This document shows, piece after piece, positions 33,927 to 46,298 of a stretch of DNA of 64,000 nucleotides. The stretch covers positions 214,192 to 278,191 of the forward strand of contig RHPI01002836.1 of the NCBI GenBank assembly GCA_009103225.1, given 5' to 3'. The translations under genes were made by a program, and so were the position numbers. Each line of letters starts with the position of its first letter. Position 1 is the first letter of the stretch. Origin of the DNA: Chlorokybus atmophyticus (taxonomy: Eukaryota; Streptophyta; Chlorokybophyceae; Chlorokybales; Chlorokybaceae). The notes beneath the pieces were generated by a model that saw only the letters and a program-made list of their open reading frames with translations, was not told the DNA's origin and made no database searches.

Positions 33927-34154
33927 AAAGCACTCAAGCTTCCAGGTGACAAAAGGCTCACACAGCAGTCTATAACACGAGAGTCTACAGCACGCGACTT
34001 ATTGCAGCTGCGATAACCAGTGCCGAAGTCTATACTGCGCACAACGCACAACGCACAACACATGCGCACAACGCACGCGCGAGCGAACAAAACTTCCAAA
34101 TGACGGAATCTGACAACAAACACTTCCATATGAATCAACTTCCAGTACCTGTAA

Positions 34155-34233
34155 CCTAGGGTTCGTCGGAGCGGCCTATGCGGTCGCCTGTGACATAGGG
34201 TTCATCGGAGCGGCCTATGCGGTCGCCTGTCAC
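34155..34233. repeat. Two tandem copies of a ~39-bp unit
   Basis: The unit starts TAGGGTTCGTCGGAGCGGCC and repeats once with two substitutions. It directly precedes the 5'-truncated Ty3/gypsy pol. Confidence 0.85.
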
Positions 34234-34393
34234 GCCGCCGGCAGCCTGATGTTTGGTGTGCCTAAGGTAGTAGTAGTTCAGGCAGTGCTGGCGGAGGTGT
34301 GGTAGCGGAGTGCTAGCTTGTGTTGCACAAGAGTGTTATCCAGTGCAAGTTGTTGCAGAGATCAGCAAGCTGAGAAACACCAAGGATGATGAC

Positions 34394-36256
34394 ATCCCTA
34401 CCGTGTCGGCGGCATCGTCGACTTCAGAGGAGACTCGGAGGCAGCCCTCACACTTCAACATGGAGGAGCTGGGGCGCTGCAACATGTATGAGATGGACAT
34501 CAAGTTCACCACTGAGGAGCCTATCTTTAGGAGGCAGTACCCGCTCAGCCAAGTGGAGAAAGAGGGAGTCTAGCAAAAGTGTGATGAACTCTTAGAGGCC
34601 GGGCTGATTGAGGAGTCGATCTCCAGCTATGCATCTGCAGTTGTCATGCCCAGGAAGAAAGACTCAGAGGGCAATTGGACTCAGATGCGCATGTGTGTGG
34701 ACTTCCGACCTGCCAATGCTGCCACTAAGACCAACAGATACCCGATGCCCACTGCCGAAGACATTTTCGATGAAGTGGCCGACGCAAAGATCTTTACCAT
34801 TATTAATCTGCGTGCTGGCTTCCATCAGATTGGGATCAGGGAATCGGACCGGCACAAGACTGCATTCTGGGGCAACAGAGTGTTGTACCAGTGGAAGGTC
34901 ATGCCCTTTGGCATGAAGAACGCTCCGGCGGTCTTCCAGCGTGTAATGGACCGGGTCCTTCGAGGCCTCCCTTTTACGCGCTGCTACATCGATGACGTCT
35001 TGGTCTTCAGCAACACCATGGAGGAGCATCTGCAGCACCTGAAGCAAGTGTTTGAGAGGATCAAGGCTGCCAACATGACCTGTCATCCAGAGAAGTGCAA
35101 ATTTGCAGCAGATACAGTACAGTACCTGGGGCATGAGATTGTGCCCGGAGGAGTGCAGGTGCAGAAGGCGAAGGTTGAGGCCATCGCTCAGGTGCCAGCA
35201 CCCACAGACATCAGCAGGCTCAGGGCATTCTTGGGCCTGGCCAACTACTACAAGAGATTTGTGAAGGACTACAGCAAGTTAGCAAGGCCACTGAATGACC
35301 TGCTGAAGAAGAAGCAACGTTGGCAGTGGGACACAAGCTGTCAACAAGCATTTAAGCTGATCAAGGAGAAGCTCAGTGAAGCACCAGTGCTGAGGTCACA
35401 CGACTACAATAAGGAGTTCATCCTGCACACCGATTGGAGCAAGTTGGGCATTGGCGCTGTGTTGTGTCAGAAGGACGACGATGGGGCAGAGTACGTGGTG
35501 GCCTATGCCAGTAGGAGCAACAACAAGGCGGAAGGCAACTACAGCTCCTATGAAGGGGAATGTTTGGCGGCTGTGTGGGCAGTGGTGCATTTCAATCCTT
35601 TCCTATTTGGCAGGAGGTTCACTCTGCTGACAGACCATCAACCTTTGAAATGGCTGCTCACCAACAGCCATGTGACGGAGAAGCATGCTCGGTGGGCACT
35701 CATCCTGCAGGAGTACGACTTCAGCATCGAGCACAAGGCAGGGTTGGCCAACATGGACGCTGATGGACTCAGCCGCAATCTTGTAGCTGACACTATCGAC
35801 AAGAGCGAAGCTCGGCATGATGGAGGGCCAGACGCCGCCGCTACCACCGATGTGGCAACCCTACTAGCCATTGTGACCTGTGCTCTGGCAGAGTTTGAGC
35901 TGGAGGAGAGCACCACTGTAGCTGAAGGAGTTGCCAGCTACATGGCAGAGGCTGAGGGGGTCAGCCCAGGAGAGGAAGACGTCGGCAGGGGTAATATCTG
36001 GCTCGACGCCGACGCAATGATGCACCTGAGGGAGGGAACCTACCCACCAGCTGCAAGCACGATGACCAAAGATCGCATGTGGCGCAGGTCACAGCACTAC
36101 AGCTGGAAGGATGGGCAGGTTGTCAAGAACATGAAGGATGGCACCACGAGGGTGGTGCCACCACTGGGGGAAAGAGAGGAGATTGTGCGCAAGCTGCACA
36201 ATCAGATGGGCCACTTCGGGGTCAAGCGTACCCAGGCACTAGTCTCAACAACCTAG
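34394..36256 (+). pseudogene. RT-RNase H and integrase zinc domain of PHD-type Ty3/gypsy
   Basis: It opens with CNMYEMDIKFTTEEPIFRRQ and a TAG near 34571. From 34646 the frame is open for 536 codons: MRMCVDFRPANAATKTNRYP, a modified LRAGFHQIGI box, PFGMKNAPAVFQRVMDR, the catalytic YIDDVLVFS, RNase H with LHTDWSKLGIGAVL and TDHQPLKWLL, then the start of the integrase zinc domain (HNQMGHFGVKRT) and a stop at about 36254. Few lesions suggest a younger copy than the DNMT element. Confidence 0.85.
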
Positions 36257-37292
36257 TGGTGGCTCGGGATGGCTGCCATGGTGGCTGCAGCTGTGCAGCG
36301 GTGTGTGGAGTGCGACAAGGTCAAGGCTAGCTTCAGCATGAAGCAGCCGCAGCTCAACCCACTTCCCATACAAGGCCTGTTCTACAGGTGGAGTTTGGAT
36401 CTGGCAGGGAGACCTACCTGTCACTCAGCGAGGTCATCGCTACATCCTGGTAATAATTGAGCATTTAAGCAAATGGGTGGAGGTCACTCCGCTCATCAAC
36501 AAAGAAGCTGGCACAATCATGCAGGCTTTCCTCAGCCAGGTGCTCAGCAGGTTCGGCGGGTGTGCGAAGGTGCTCACCGATCAGGGCACAAAGTTCCGGG
36601 GCAAGTTAGATGACCTGCTCCATGAGTGCTTCATCGACCATTGCCGTACCCATCGCAACCATCCGCAAGCCGACGGACTTACAGAGAGGATGGTGCAGAC
36701 AGTGAAAGCGGGGCTGCGCAATTTCTGCCGTAGTCACGCCAAAAGCAACTGGGACCTTCAGTTGCCATGGCTCATGATGGGCTACTGGTTCAGCCGTCAA
36801 GCCGCATTGGGGGCTTACAGCCCATACTTTTTGCTGTACGGTCGTCATCCACAGTTGCCAGCTTCCATTCAAAAGCCCGCCGAGGCAGTGGTGGATTTGA
36901 CAGATTAAGGGAGCTTCCTCAAGGAGCTCACCGCCCGGGCTGCGCTTTACCGGCGCGTCATGCCTGTTGCGATGGACAATCTGCTCATCGCACAACATCG
37001 AGACATTCAGCGTTACGCACGGGTGTGCAGCGGCTTTTACAAGCTACGGCTGCAGAAGTTCAAGGTGGGAGATTATGTGTATCTCCACCAACAGATGAAG
37101 GACACACTGGACACCATTGCCAGCAATATCATTTTGAGAGTGAAGGCAGTGCGTGACAACGGCGTGTTAATGCTGGAGGGCAGCGACGCGCGTACATACA
37201 CTGAGCAGATGAAGAACTGTGCACTCTGCCATCTGCCCAACATTAATGGAGCAGTTGACCCCAAAGCTGCTGTTCCTGATGTCAGTCACAGA
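36257..37292 (+). pseudogene. Integrase of PHD-type Ty3/gypsy
   Basis: CVECDKVKAS completes the zinc domain. The first Asp lies in YRWSLDLAG (36390-36410). Then come a frame break, KVLTDQGTKFRG (second Asp), ADGLTERMVQTVKAGL (Glu) and SRQAALGAYSPYFLLYGRHP. A TAA near 36906 interrupts it before the C-terminal GDYVYL segment. Not functional as read. Confidence 0.8.
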
Positions 37293-37457
37293 TGCGAAGG
37301 CTGCGCACGCGCTGATGGAGAAAACAGTATGCTGCTGTGTGACCGCTGCAATGCTGGTTGGCACATCTGGTGTCTGTCACCACCATTGACACTGGTGCCG
37401 GAGGGTGATTGGATGTGTGAGGCCTGCCAGATGCAGCTGGCTCACTCAGGGGAGTGA
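37293..37457 (+). pseudogene. Intact PHD finger at the integrase C-terminus
   Basis: The frame 36960-37457 ends with a full C4HC3 PHD: CEGC, LLCDRCNAGWHIWCLSPPL, then DWMCEAC, with the conserved Trp two residues before the last Cys pair. The PHD is intact although the upstream integrase is broken. PHD fingers of this type read the H3 N-terminus, often its K4 methylation state. It takes the position where chromoviruses have a chromodomain. Confidence 0.85.
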
Positions 37458-37488
37458 AGGGCCACCTGGAGGGGGTAGGGGAGCTCGC

Positions 37489-39976
37489 TGTCCTGGTCTC
37501 GATTCACTTTTTCGTTCGTCTCTAAGCTGTTCTCAATAGCAAGGAGTACATCATAGTCCCAGCTCGCTATCAGGGGCTACAGGGAGGAGTGGAATCCGAG
37601 CGCCAGCATACACGAAAGCAGCAGGCACGACAGCTGTCATGCCATGAGCTCTTGCTGCCATGCACAGTCGATGCACACGCACATTGCACCAAGCACACAG
37701 AGTCGACCAGAAGGGAAGGCCCTATACAACTATACACAAGTCATGTACAGGTACAGCAAGTCGGGCTGTGCTAACTACCTATGGGACGAGGGGTGGAAGG
37801 AGTGAGGGTTATGAGGGGACACCCCGCTGCATGCCCTCTCCATCGCCCTCCCAGCCGTGGCTCCATGCACACAGGGCACGTACGGGGTTGGGCTACGAAG
37901 CTGCTGGCAGGAATCCACCTGTACTTGGGGGCACCCACCCACACACACGCGGAGGAGTGGGCTCTGCCCAGCGCTGGCGAGGACCTTCAAGGAGTGGAGG
38001 CAGAGGTGCATTCATGTTGCCAGCGAGGATGCGATCATGGTCCAGGTCGCAGTGGAGATGAGGGTGGCGAGCATGCACATGGGCAGCAGGGTCAAGGGAG
38101 TCTGGGATCCGTATGGGAATGGCAGGTTGTGCTTTACGCTCCGTGAAGGACACAACAGGGGACATCGTACCTTGGGTTCGTACCCGAGACCAGTAGAAGG
38201 TCTCTTCCTCCCGTAGTCCTCCCAACCACGCGCTACCAGCTGAGGACTCCTCTCTGACATATGGCTGACCCCAAGTGTCCCGGCCTGCATAGCGGTGCAG
38301 GTGTCTGTCTGCCAGTTTCATCACTGTAAACTCCCGCACGTCCGCAGGAAGGTTGACCGCAGTTGGGTGGGCATTGCCTCTACGGGGAAAACTATCTAAG
38401 AACCTCGCTTCCCTCCCTTCCCTCTGCCAATGCCAGGACATTCTGTGGGCCGGTGGCGTGCTGATGCGGCTGGCAACCACACGCCAGCTGTCGCTTGGAT
38501 GAGGAGCAGAAGAGGATGGAAAAACCGAGGCGGGAAGATACTCCGTGATATTGTGGGAAGCTAGTGGACACATGCAGCAGGGCAGGGCATGACACATACA
38601 ACACAACAGCCGCCAAGGCTTGGACTAAAAGCAATCACTATTCCATTCAAGCAAGTGTAGTCCGCTAGCTTATATACTTAGCCAGACTACACACCTCTAC
38701 TCTAGAAGATCCTGCGCCTTCTACAAGCGTTCTATTGAGGTGATCTAAGTTGCTCCACGTAGCCAGCTTCAAGACCTTTCCAACAAGCTATGCCACGTTC
38801 CTTGCAACTAAGTAGCCACGAAGTTCTGCAACTTCTACCGAAGCTCTGGCCTGTCGCCAGACTCTTCCAGATGCTCCCAAGTCCGGAGTCTTCAAGTGTC
38901 CGCCAGCAGTCTGTACCGATATCGAGCTCTAGACTCACAACTGCTCGATATCAGTCCTCGTATTGCAAGTGCGACGTGCACAAGGACTTAGCCATTTCTA
39001 ACACTCGATGCCTTAGTCTATGGGAGTCAGGCTGACTAGATGTCGTCCGTCAACACGTGAAGGCGTCGCTCCGAGAAGGCAGGTTGGCAAGCGCCGTCAT
39101 GACGTTCGCCGCCGCCGTCACCGCCGCCATCGTGCAGTGAACTACACACTTGCATCAGCCTGACTGCGAGAATGGTTAAGGCATGGTGCTGACTGAACAT
39201 CCAGATCGTCCGACCTCGACTCCATCCGAGTTGAGTGACAGGAAGCCGCACAAACATTGGATGGTGACGCAGGTTTTGCGCCAAGATCGACGGTCCCGAT
39301 ACGAGAGAGATGACGGCGGCCGCGCCGACAGCTCACTAGTATTTAGCATGCTTGCAACACTAACTGACCAGTTGGTAATGCAAGTAGGTCAGTGAGACGG
39401 GTAGTGAGCGTACCCTTGCCTTGACATTTTTAGTGTTATCATTGTCTTGCTTACTGATGAGAGAGTGTCAGTGAGTGACTGGAAGTGGACGAGCGTGTGT
39501 GTGTCTTCAGCTGTGTCGTGCCTCGTGTGACTGCCACCGCCGCCACCAGCCTCATCCTCGCCCACGCAAGCAAGAGCAACCACTGAGAGACGGTGCCATG
39601 CATTGAGTGTCTGCATGCACCCACTGATCTGCATTGGCATTGAGTGCATATCCCTTGACCACCTTAGCTACCAACTCCGCGTGATCTGTTCTGTGTACCA
39701 CTTAGCAAGATCATCGTAGTGCATTGTTGTGTGTGTTGCTGAGCACTTAGTTTTTATCAGGCATCACAGTAGCAGTATAGGGTCAGTCAGCATTCTAACC
39801 CGTACACCTCTTCCCCACACCACATAGGGGAGCGAGCTGTCTTGGGCGAGATTCACTTTTTCGTCTCCGAGCTGTTCTCAATAGCAAGGAGTACATCATA
39901 GTCCCAGCTCGCTATCAGGGGCTACAGGGAGGAGTGGAATCCGAGCGCCAGCGCACACGACAGCAGCAGGCACGAC
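37489..39976 (+). repeat. LTR-like DNA of the PHD element with a ~150-bp direct repeat
   Basis: After the polypurine tract, the sequence from TGTCCTGG (37489) to about 37634 recurs at 39838-39976, where it also follows a purine-rich AGGGGAGCGAGC. This suggests two LTR starts of related elements. The end of the first LTR cannot be fixed. A TATATACTT box lies near 38671. No protein gene is supported in 37640-39820, and the second copy ends where the LINE begins. Confidence 0.55.
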
Positions 39977-41368
39977 ACCACCTCCTGGGGTTGTGGCCAT
40001 CGAAACCCCCAATCCGGCAACGGGGAAGGGGTGGGTCCAAGTGCGATGCTAAGTGTCTTCTCGACGCTGAGCTTGGAGTCCGAAGCTAGGCAATAGGCAT
40101 CCAACTCCGTGGTGAGGCCTTGGACGGATTGCTGTGTGCGCTCGATGTAGGCCTTTGTGTCGTCTGCATATCCTGTGTATCTGAGTTCCTTGTCCTCTTC
40201 GGGACCACCTTCAGGATTAGGGAGGCGGATGCCCTTCATGAGAGGAGAGGAGCGAAGCATGGCGCCCAGTGGTTCCGTTGCCAATATGAACAGAAACGGT
40301 GCTAGCGGGCACCCCTGCCGTATGCTACGTTGGAGCCCAAAGACCTCAGAAAGGAAGCCATTGATGGAAACACAGCTGCGGCCTCCCCCATTAAGAGTTC
40401 GCACCCAGGCCACCAATATCGGAGAAAAGCCCAATCTCAACAACACTGATGATATGAACGACCAGTCTAACCTGTCGAAGGCTTTCTCAAAATCAAGGAG
40501 AAGAAGAGCGCCTTGCTGGTTGGTAAAGTCCGCGTGGGACATAGCATCCAACGCAGTGAGAACATTGTCGAGGATGTAGCGGTGAGGGACAAAGCCAACC
40601 TGAGTGGGGTGCACACATGCCGGTATGTGTGGGCGCAGTCGGCTGGCTATGGCCTTCGCGAGGATCTTGTAGTGGATAGGAAGAAGAGTGATTGGGCGCC
40701 AGTTCTTCAGCTAACCTCTGTCGACCTTCTTGTAGATGAGAGTGATCACTCCCAGCCGCTGTGTCTCGCCCATCTGTACGCTGTTGAGCACGTGCTGACA
40801 GTATTGAAGATAGTGCTCACCTAGCATAGGCCAGAAGTGCTGCCAGAAGGGGACAGTGAGACCATCCTTCCCTGGGGCCTTTTGCGGGGACATGGAGAAC
40901 AGTGCAGCCTGCAGCTCCGCCAGCTTCAATGGTGTCTCCAACTCAGCTGCTTCAGCAATGGTGATGCGTGGGGACAAGCTGTCCAAGCAATGTGCTGTGG
41001 CCTCTGCTACCTCTGGAGTGTCTCTGTGTGAGGACGAGTAGAGGTTGTGATAGTACTCAGCGCTCGCCTCACACATGGCGTATGAAGATGTGATGGGAGA
41101 GGGATAGCTGTCGTATCCTGCAGTTAAGAAGTGCATATGGTTGGGTGAGCGTGACGGTCTCCCTTTTTTGAAGCAGGCTGAAGTCATTCTCTCTCCCTCC
41201 AGCCTCCACTTGGTGGCAACCCGCAGTGCTGTATTGTCGAGTGCCGTGGCATGGGCTTCCTTCAATGCAGACAGGAGTGAAGAGTGCTGGCGCTGCAAGT
41301 CCGTATCAGCTGGTGAGACCGCTAGCTGAGGCACCAACATGTCCAGCTCTTCTGCAAGTGTATCAACT
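39977..41368 (-). pseudogene. LINE ORF2 reverse transcriptase
   Basis: Two frames, 41340-40711 and 40614-39977, are joined by a frameshift near 40710. Visible motifs are KAPGKDGLTVPFW, TQVGFVPHRYILDNVLTA, LLLLDFEKAFDRLDW, SIRQGCPLAPFLFIL and the catalytic GYADD, all typical of non-LTR RT. The C-terminal domain is missing because the element ends at 39977. Confidence 0.85.
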
Positions 41369-42358
41369 TAAGATTGAAGCTGTCGATGGCGTCTTCGCAT
41401 ATGCTGTCTCGTCATTGCCTCTGTTCTTGCTAAGAAGTCTTCAAATGCTGCCACATATGATGTAGGTGCAGAAGAGAATGAAGACGACATTAAACCCCAC
41501 ATGTCCTCCACCTCGGTGACGAACAGGGGGTCATGGAGGAGGGAGGAGTCGATACGCCAAAGTCCTTTGCCTCGTTCCAGATGTTGCGCGGATTGAAGCT
41601 CGAGGTACACCGGCTTATGGTCCGACACCCACTCTTTTGCATTGATGGCACGGTCCGCCACGGATGAAAGGAGCTTACTGGAGACATACAACCTGTCTAG
41701 CCGAGCAAGCCTGCGTGCTGCTCCTTGACGGGAGCTGTCCCATGTATAGACTTGAGAAAAGGGGTACCTACATCTCCAAGCGTCCTCCACCCTAAGTTGT
41801 TGACGAAGGGCAGAAAGCGCAATGCTGTCTTCCTTGCCGGAGAGAGAGCCGTGGTGTGAACGATCCAGCGATTGATCTTCGACACAGTTCCAGTCTCCAC
41901 CAACTACGTGCCAGTCAGCAGCGGGAAGATGAGATGCACTGATCTCAGCGAAGAAGAAAAAAAAAAAAACTCACACTGCTTCACTTCCTTAGAGGGGGCG
42001 TACACGCTAACAAGAAGAAGTGAGCCTCCGTCCCAGGCTAGCCGAACCCAACAGCACCAGTGTCGGACCGCTACCCCTGTATCCAAGACGGCATGCTTCC
42101 ATGAAGAGGGATACAAGACAGCAACACCACCCTTGGTGCCGTCCGCAGGAGCCCACACTGCCTCTCCTTTCCATGCATGCTGCCACTTCTAAGTTGCAAT
42201 TGCTGCAGCACTTAACTTGGTCTCTTGTAGGAGAAAGACGCCGTCTCCCTTGCGTTTATGCGCCCATGAGCGAGAGAATACAGCATCTTTACGTGAAGGC
42301 CCATCTGTTGTGTGGTTTGAATTTAACCCCCGAACATTCTAAGACCACACCTTGATGT
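41369..42358 (-). pseudogene. LINE ORF2 AP-type endonuclease
   Basis: Broken frames give NVRGLNSN, VFLLQETKLS (metal-binding Glu), GGVAVLYPSSW, GDWNC, RLDRLYVSS and the terminal SDHKPVYLEL, the hallmark order of apurinic-type LINE endonucleases, which nick target DNA to prime reverse transcription. Stops and frameshifts (for example near 42345, 42185, 41905 and 41790) show decay. Confidence 0.8.
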
Positions 42359-42446
42359 GCGGCTAGGCGGTGGAGATGTCATACTATGCCCAAGACAGTC
42401 CCCCAAGAGTAGTCATCAAGAGGGATGTCGTCATCTGTGCCGTATG

Positions 42447-42783
42447 TGTGGAGAATATAGCATGATTTGCAGTGTTCTCTACATGTATAGCATATGACAC
42501 TTATGTGCTATTGTCCAGTCAGCTTAGCTAGCCCTATTGTAGCTTGTTAAGTTGATACTTAATAAGCTACTCATAGACTGCAGTTGTATGTATAGGCTGC
42601 AGGCAGTTAGGACTGGTACAGTCTGGTCTTTGGTAGGACCCAGACTGAGGGCCCAGAGCCGACAGGCCGCGGGTTATTGAGTTAGTTCACTCTTTGGTCA
42701 CTTTTTGGCGGTGTAGCTCTGCTCTTACCACTGTGCTGTGTATGCTTGTTGTGCATGGTTGCATGCAGCATCTCTAGTCAACA
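42447..42783 (+). repeat. Copia I 5' LTR
   Basis: Near-identical to 51784-52125, apart from a few substitutions and a small indel near 42620. TG...CA ends. Confidence 0.9.
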
Positions 42784-42798
42784 GGTTATGGGCCCACA
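42784..42798 (+). promoter_or_regulatory. Copia I primer-binding site (half initiator tRNA)
   Basis: GGTTATGGGCCCACA directly follows the LTR. Its first 13 bases complement the anticodon stem-loop of initiator tRNA-Met (TGGGCCCATAACC), not the 3' end. This is the half-tRNA priming known from Drosophila copia. The same site follows the LTRs at 44552, 48296 and 55146. Confidence 0.75.
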
Positions 42799-42937
42799 TC
42801 TATGTGTGTAGAGCTAGCTACTGTGAGAGAGTGTTCTCCTCTGTGTGTGGGGTTGTTGGAGCTGATTGCTGGTGCTGAGAGGTGCAGCGGACAAGCAGGA
42901 GTACTGTGGGTTTTAGCTGTGAAGTCCAGTCAGCAGG

Positions 42938-43694
42938 ATGGCAACCACTGGATCAGAGAAGGAAAAGTTCACCATCAAACCTTTGGGAGATGACAGCTAC
43001 GCCAGCTGGAGCTTTGAGATGAAGATGAAGCTCATCTACAAAGAGCTGTGGGACTACGTAGACCCAAAGGGGAGTGCGCCAATTGGTAACGAGTCTGCAT
43101 GGATGTGAAGCAGTTTGCGTGCTTTGGCTTTGATGAGTATGCATGTTGAGCCCTTCCATAGGCCACTGCTACAGATGCAATCTGATGCCAAGCATGCATG
43201 GGAAGCTTTGGAAATATGTTCTCCACACGCTCTGTTGGTCGTAAGATTGAGCTCAAGCAAGCGTTCAACAACATGAGGAAGCTTGCTAGTGAGAGAGTTA
43301 CAGAGTATTTGGGACGTGCACAAAAGCTCAGAAATGATCTGACCTCTATAGGAGATTCAGTCTCAGAGGATGATCTGTGCTTGAATGTGTTGTCTGGGTT
43401 GCCACGAGAGTTTAAGATTGTTGTGATCATGCTGGAGGGAATCATTACCACTCAGAAGTTGACCCTCAAAGAGATTTTGCCAATTCTGTTGAAGACAAAG
43501 TTTAGGATCAAGGGCAACGAAGCTGATGGAGAGTCCATTGCGTTCGCTGCTCGAGCGCAATCATTTGGAGGAGCTGATACCAGCGGCAACAATAATGGCA
43601 ATAGGAGTGGAGATCAGAAGAAGCAGAAGAAGCCCTTCAGTGGGAAGTGCTTCCATTGTAACCAAATTGGGCACAGGAAGAGTGATTGTCAGTA
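42938..43694 (+). pseudogene. Copia I Gag
   Basis: It starts with ATG at 42938 (KPLGDDSYASWSFEMKMKL, a copia gag signature). It is broken by a stop near 43106 and frame changes to 43198, then reads ASERVTEYLGRAQKLRND, LNVLSGLPREF and a CCHC knuckle CFHCNQIGHRKSDC before a TAG at 43693. Confidence 0.8.
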
Positions 43695-43737
43695 GCTGAG
43701 GTCAGCAAAGGGCAATCAGCAAGGTGGACAGAGGGGA

Positions 43738-44073
43738 GTGGGTGGAGCAGTTGCTTTCATAGCATCCACAGAGATCAGGCGTCATCGTGGGTGGGTGTTC
43801 GATTCTGGCTGTACACAGCATCTGACTCCTGATGCTGGGCTGCTACTCAACTACAAGGTTCAATCCAGTTCACGGAGTGTGGAGGTTCTGGGTGGACAGT
43901 CGGAGGTAGCGGGTACAGGCCAATCAGTGCTCTGGTGTAAGACAAGAGAAGGTGTGTACAGGGTGGAGCTGAAGGAGGTCCTTCATGTTCCTCGTGCACA
44001 GGCTAGCCTTTTCTCCATGAAGGTCGCATTGAAGGCTGGAGCTGATTTGTGTCAGGAAAAGGAGCAGAAGTCT
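43738..44073 (+). pseudogene. Copia I protease, interrupted by copia II
   Basis: The frame has GWVFDSGCTQHLTPD (active-site DSG) and VELKEVLHVPRAQASLFSM, the usual copia protease layout. It runs into the copia II insertion at 44074. Confidence 0.8.
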
Positions 44074-44551
44074 TGTTGTGCATACGCATGGATGGAGCTT
44101 AGTGTCCAGTCTGATATGCACTTGTAATAGGAAACATTGGCACTATGTGTGCACTGCATGAGTTCATGCAGTACCAGCATATCATGTGCTGTAGATATCA
44201 GCCTTGGGGTAGATATCTGCAGTAGGCTAGGAGCATTCTCCTGTATGGGACTGCCTAGGGTATATAGGCCGCGGGACAGCCGCCAGAGACTAGACCGGAC
44301 AGATCAGACTAGACAGACCTAGAGTTTGCAGTAGATGCACTTACGAGAGTCTTGGTCTCCCTGTTGCTGTGTGTGACTTGTACCCTTGTGCTTACTTTGT
44401 GTGTGTGCATGCATACATGCAGTAGAAGGTCTGCATCTGTGTGAGCAGCTTTGTGCTTATTAGCTACTGCATAGCTACACTGTGTGTGTAGAGTCTCAAC
44501 TCAACACCCTGCTCTCTATACAGCACTGATTGGCAGCAGTCTCTGCCAACA
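44074..44551 (+). repeat. Copia II 5' LTR
   Basis: Matches 46299-46776 closely. TATATA at 44261-44266 lies next to a GGCCGCGG run; a fragment of the same LTR family is at 61276-61414. Confidence 0.9.
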
Positions 44552-44761
44552 GGTTATGGGCCCACAACCACACTTGTGTGGATTGCTGTGAGAGCATTGT
44601 TAAGATTGTAGGAGTTGAGAGATCAGTTGTGCTTGGGTTGAGAAGCAGTTGTGAATGTAGAGGGGATTGAGAACCCGTGGGAGTGAGCAAGCTGTCAAAG
44701 ACGCTGGAGTTCCGAAGGAGCTTGAAGAGGAAGCTGTTCTTCACCGACATGGGATGAGCGA

Positions 44762-45526
44762 GTTCACATCGAGCAGTTGGATCAGGACAACTACAGCACC
44801 TGGAGCGTGAAGCTGAAGGCTCTACTCATTGGGAAGAGGCTTTGGAAGTATGTCGACCCCAACAACAAGGAGTTAGAAGAAGCTGCACCCGGCACCCTAT
44901 CAGCTTGGACAGATAAGCAAGAGGAAGCCCTGTCTGTGATTACGTTGCGAGTGAAGGATGTGCATCTCTCTACTGTTGCTGAGTGCAACACTGGTCGTGA
45001 GGCTTGGCAAGTGCTGAAGGATTTGTTAAAGTCCAACAACAACAGTAGGAGGTTGCACCTGAGGAGGAAGCTGTCGTTCCTGCGCATGGAGACTGGAGAA
45101 AGCATTACCACCTATGTGAGCAGAGCGAGACAGCTGCAACAGGATGTACAAGGAGTTGGGCATCGTGTCAAAGAAGAGGAGGTGGTTTGACATGTCCTAG
45201 CAGGCCTACAGGAGCGCTATGATACCATTGTCACTGTGCTGGAGTCGTCTTCAGAGGAGTTGAAGATGTGTGATGTTGTTACCAAGTTGCTGAGCATGGA
45301 GATGAAGATGACAGAGAAGGAGGAAGGATTAGAGAACAGCGCCTTCGCTGCATTCGTTCCAAAGAAGAGCAAGGGCAACTACAGCAACAACGGTGGAGCA
45401 GACAAGCGCGAGAGAACCTGCTACTACTGCAAGCAGAAGGGCCACATCATTAGAGACTGCTTCAAGAGGAAGGCTGAAGAGTTTGGCAAAGGAGGACCAG
45501 CGGCGACGTCGTTCACCGCATTCTGA
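44762..45526 (+). pseudogene. Copia II Gag
   Basis: The frame reads EQLDQDNYSTWSVKLKALL, LHLRRKLSFLRMETGESITT and ends with CCHC CYYCKQKGHIIRDC. A TGA near 45188 breaks it after GVGHRVKEEEVV, after which HVLAGLQERYDTIV continues in frame. No in-frame ATG is visible just upstream, so the start is uncertain. Confidence 0.75.
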
Positions 45527-46298
45527 GGAAGTTAGCAGCAATGAAGCAGGGGAGGCAGGCTATGTGATTGTTGGTAGCTTGCAGATAGGAACACTTGGTG
45601 CGAGAGTCCTTTGTGAGAGATGCAAAGGAGCTTTGTGCATTGTGGTACATGTGTGCTGTGTACACCTGCCGGCCTTTCGGTGTGAGGGGTTTCCTTAGTG
45701 GGAGGTAGAGTGTTGCTGTAAGGTGCACTATGTGTGTGCTTGGGAGGACACTGTGTGTGGACTCGTGATCTGGGAGTAGACTACTGTGTATGGTTGTGCT
45801 CGTATTGGTTAGTCCTTGTGGAGAGGAGACCATGTCCAGGAGAGAAGACAGCAGCAGCAGCGTGACAACGGAGTTGAAGACAGCTGGAGAGGAGGACTTC
45901 TAGGTGGAGCCCTTCACTACAGACTGTGGAGCACTGGAGGCAGTTTACACTGGACAGCTGAAGCCGTCGGAGCTATATGCTGAGGAGTGGAGGTAGTACC
46001 AGAGCAGGAGCGTTGCCTTGGTGGTGGGCTCGAGGGTGTCATGGTGGCACCAACTTTGTGGCGGACGTAAGGGAACTGGGTGTGACCTGCGGAAGCGTGA
46101 TGGAGTCTGCATGAAGAGAAGATCAGCAGGAGTCTACACGAGGAGAAGGACTGGAGCTGAAGATCTCAAGTAAAGACTTAAAGAGTGTGAAGATCTGAAG
46201 TCAGAAGCTGGAGCTTCATGTTGAAGACTGAAGGTTGAATACTGAAGAGAAGACTTGTGTAGTGTGACTGCATGAGTGCATATCAGCCTGCGTGGGAG

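Larger units (their letters stand above)
34235..37488 (+). mobile_element. 5'-truncated Ty3/gypsy element with PHD finger
   Basis: It lacks LTR, gag and protease on the left and starts inside pol before RT. Domain order is RT, RNase H, integrase, PHD, polypurine tract (37469-37483), then LTR-like DNA. It is the same clade as the DNMT element by pol sequence and the terminal PHD. The methyltransferase position would lie in the missing part, so whether this family also carried one cannot be seen. Confidence 0.85.

Noticed and set aside
43198-43695. Copia I gag starting at ATG 43198
   Set aside because: The true start with the conserved N-terminal motif is at 42938; 43198 is just the first ATG after a frameshift.
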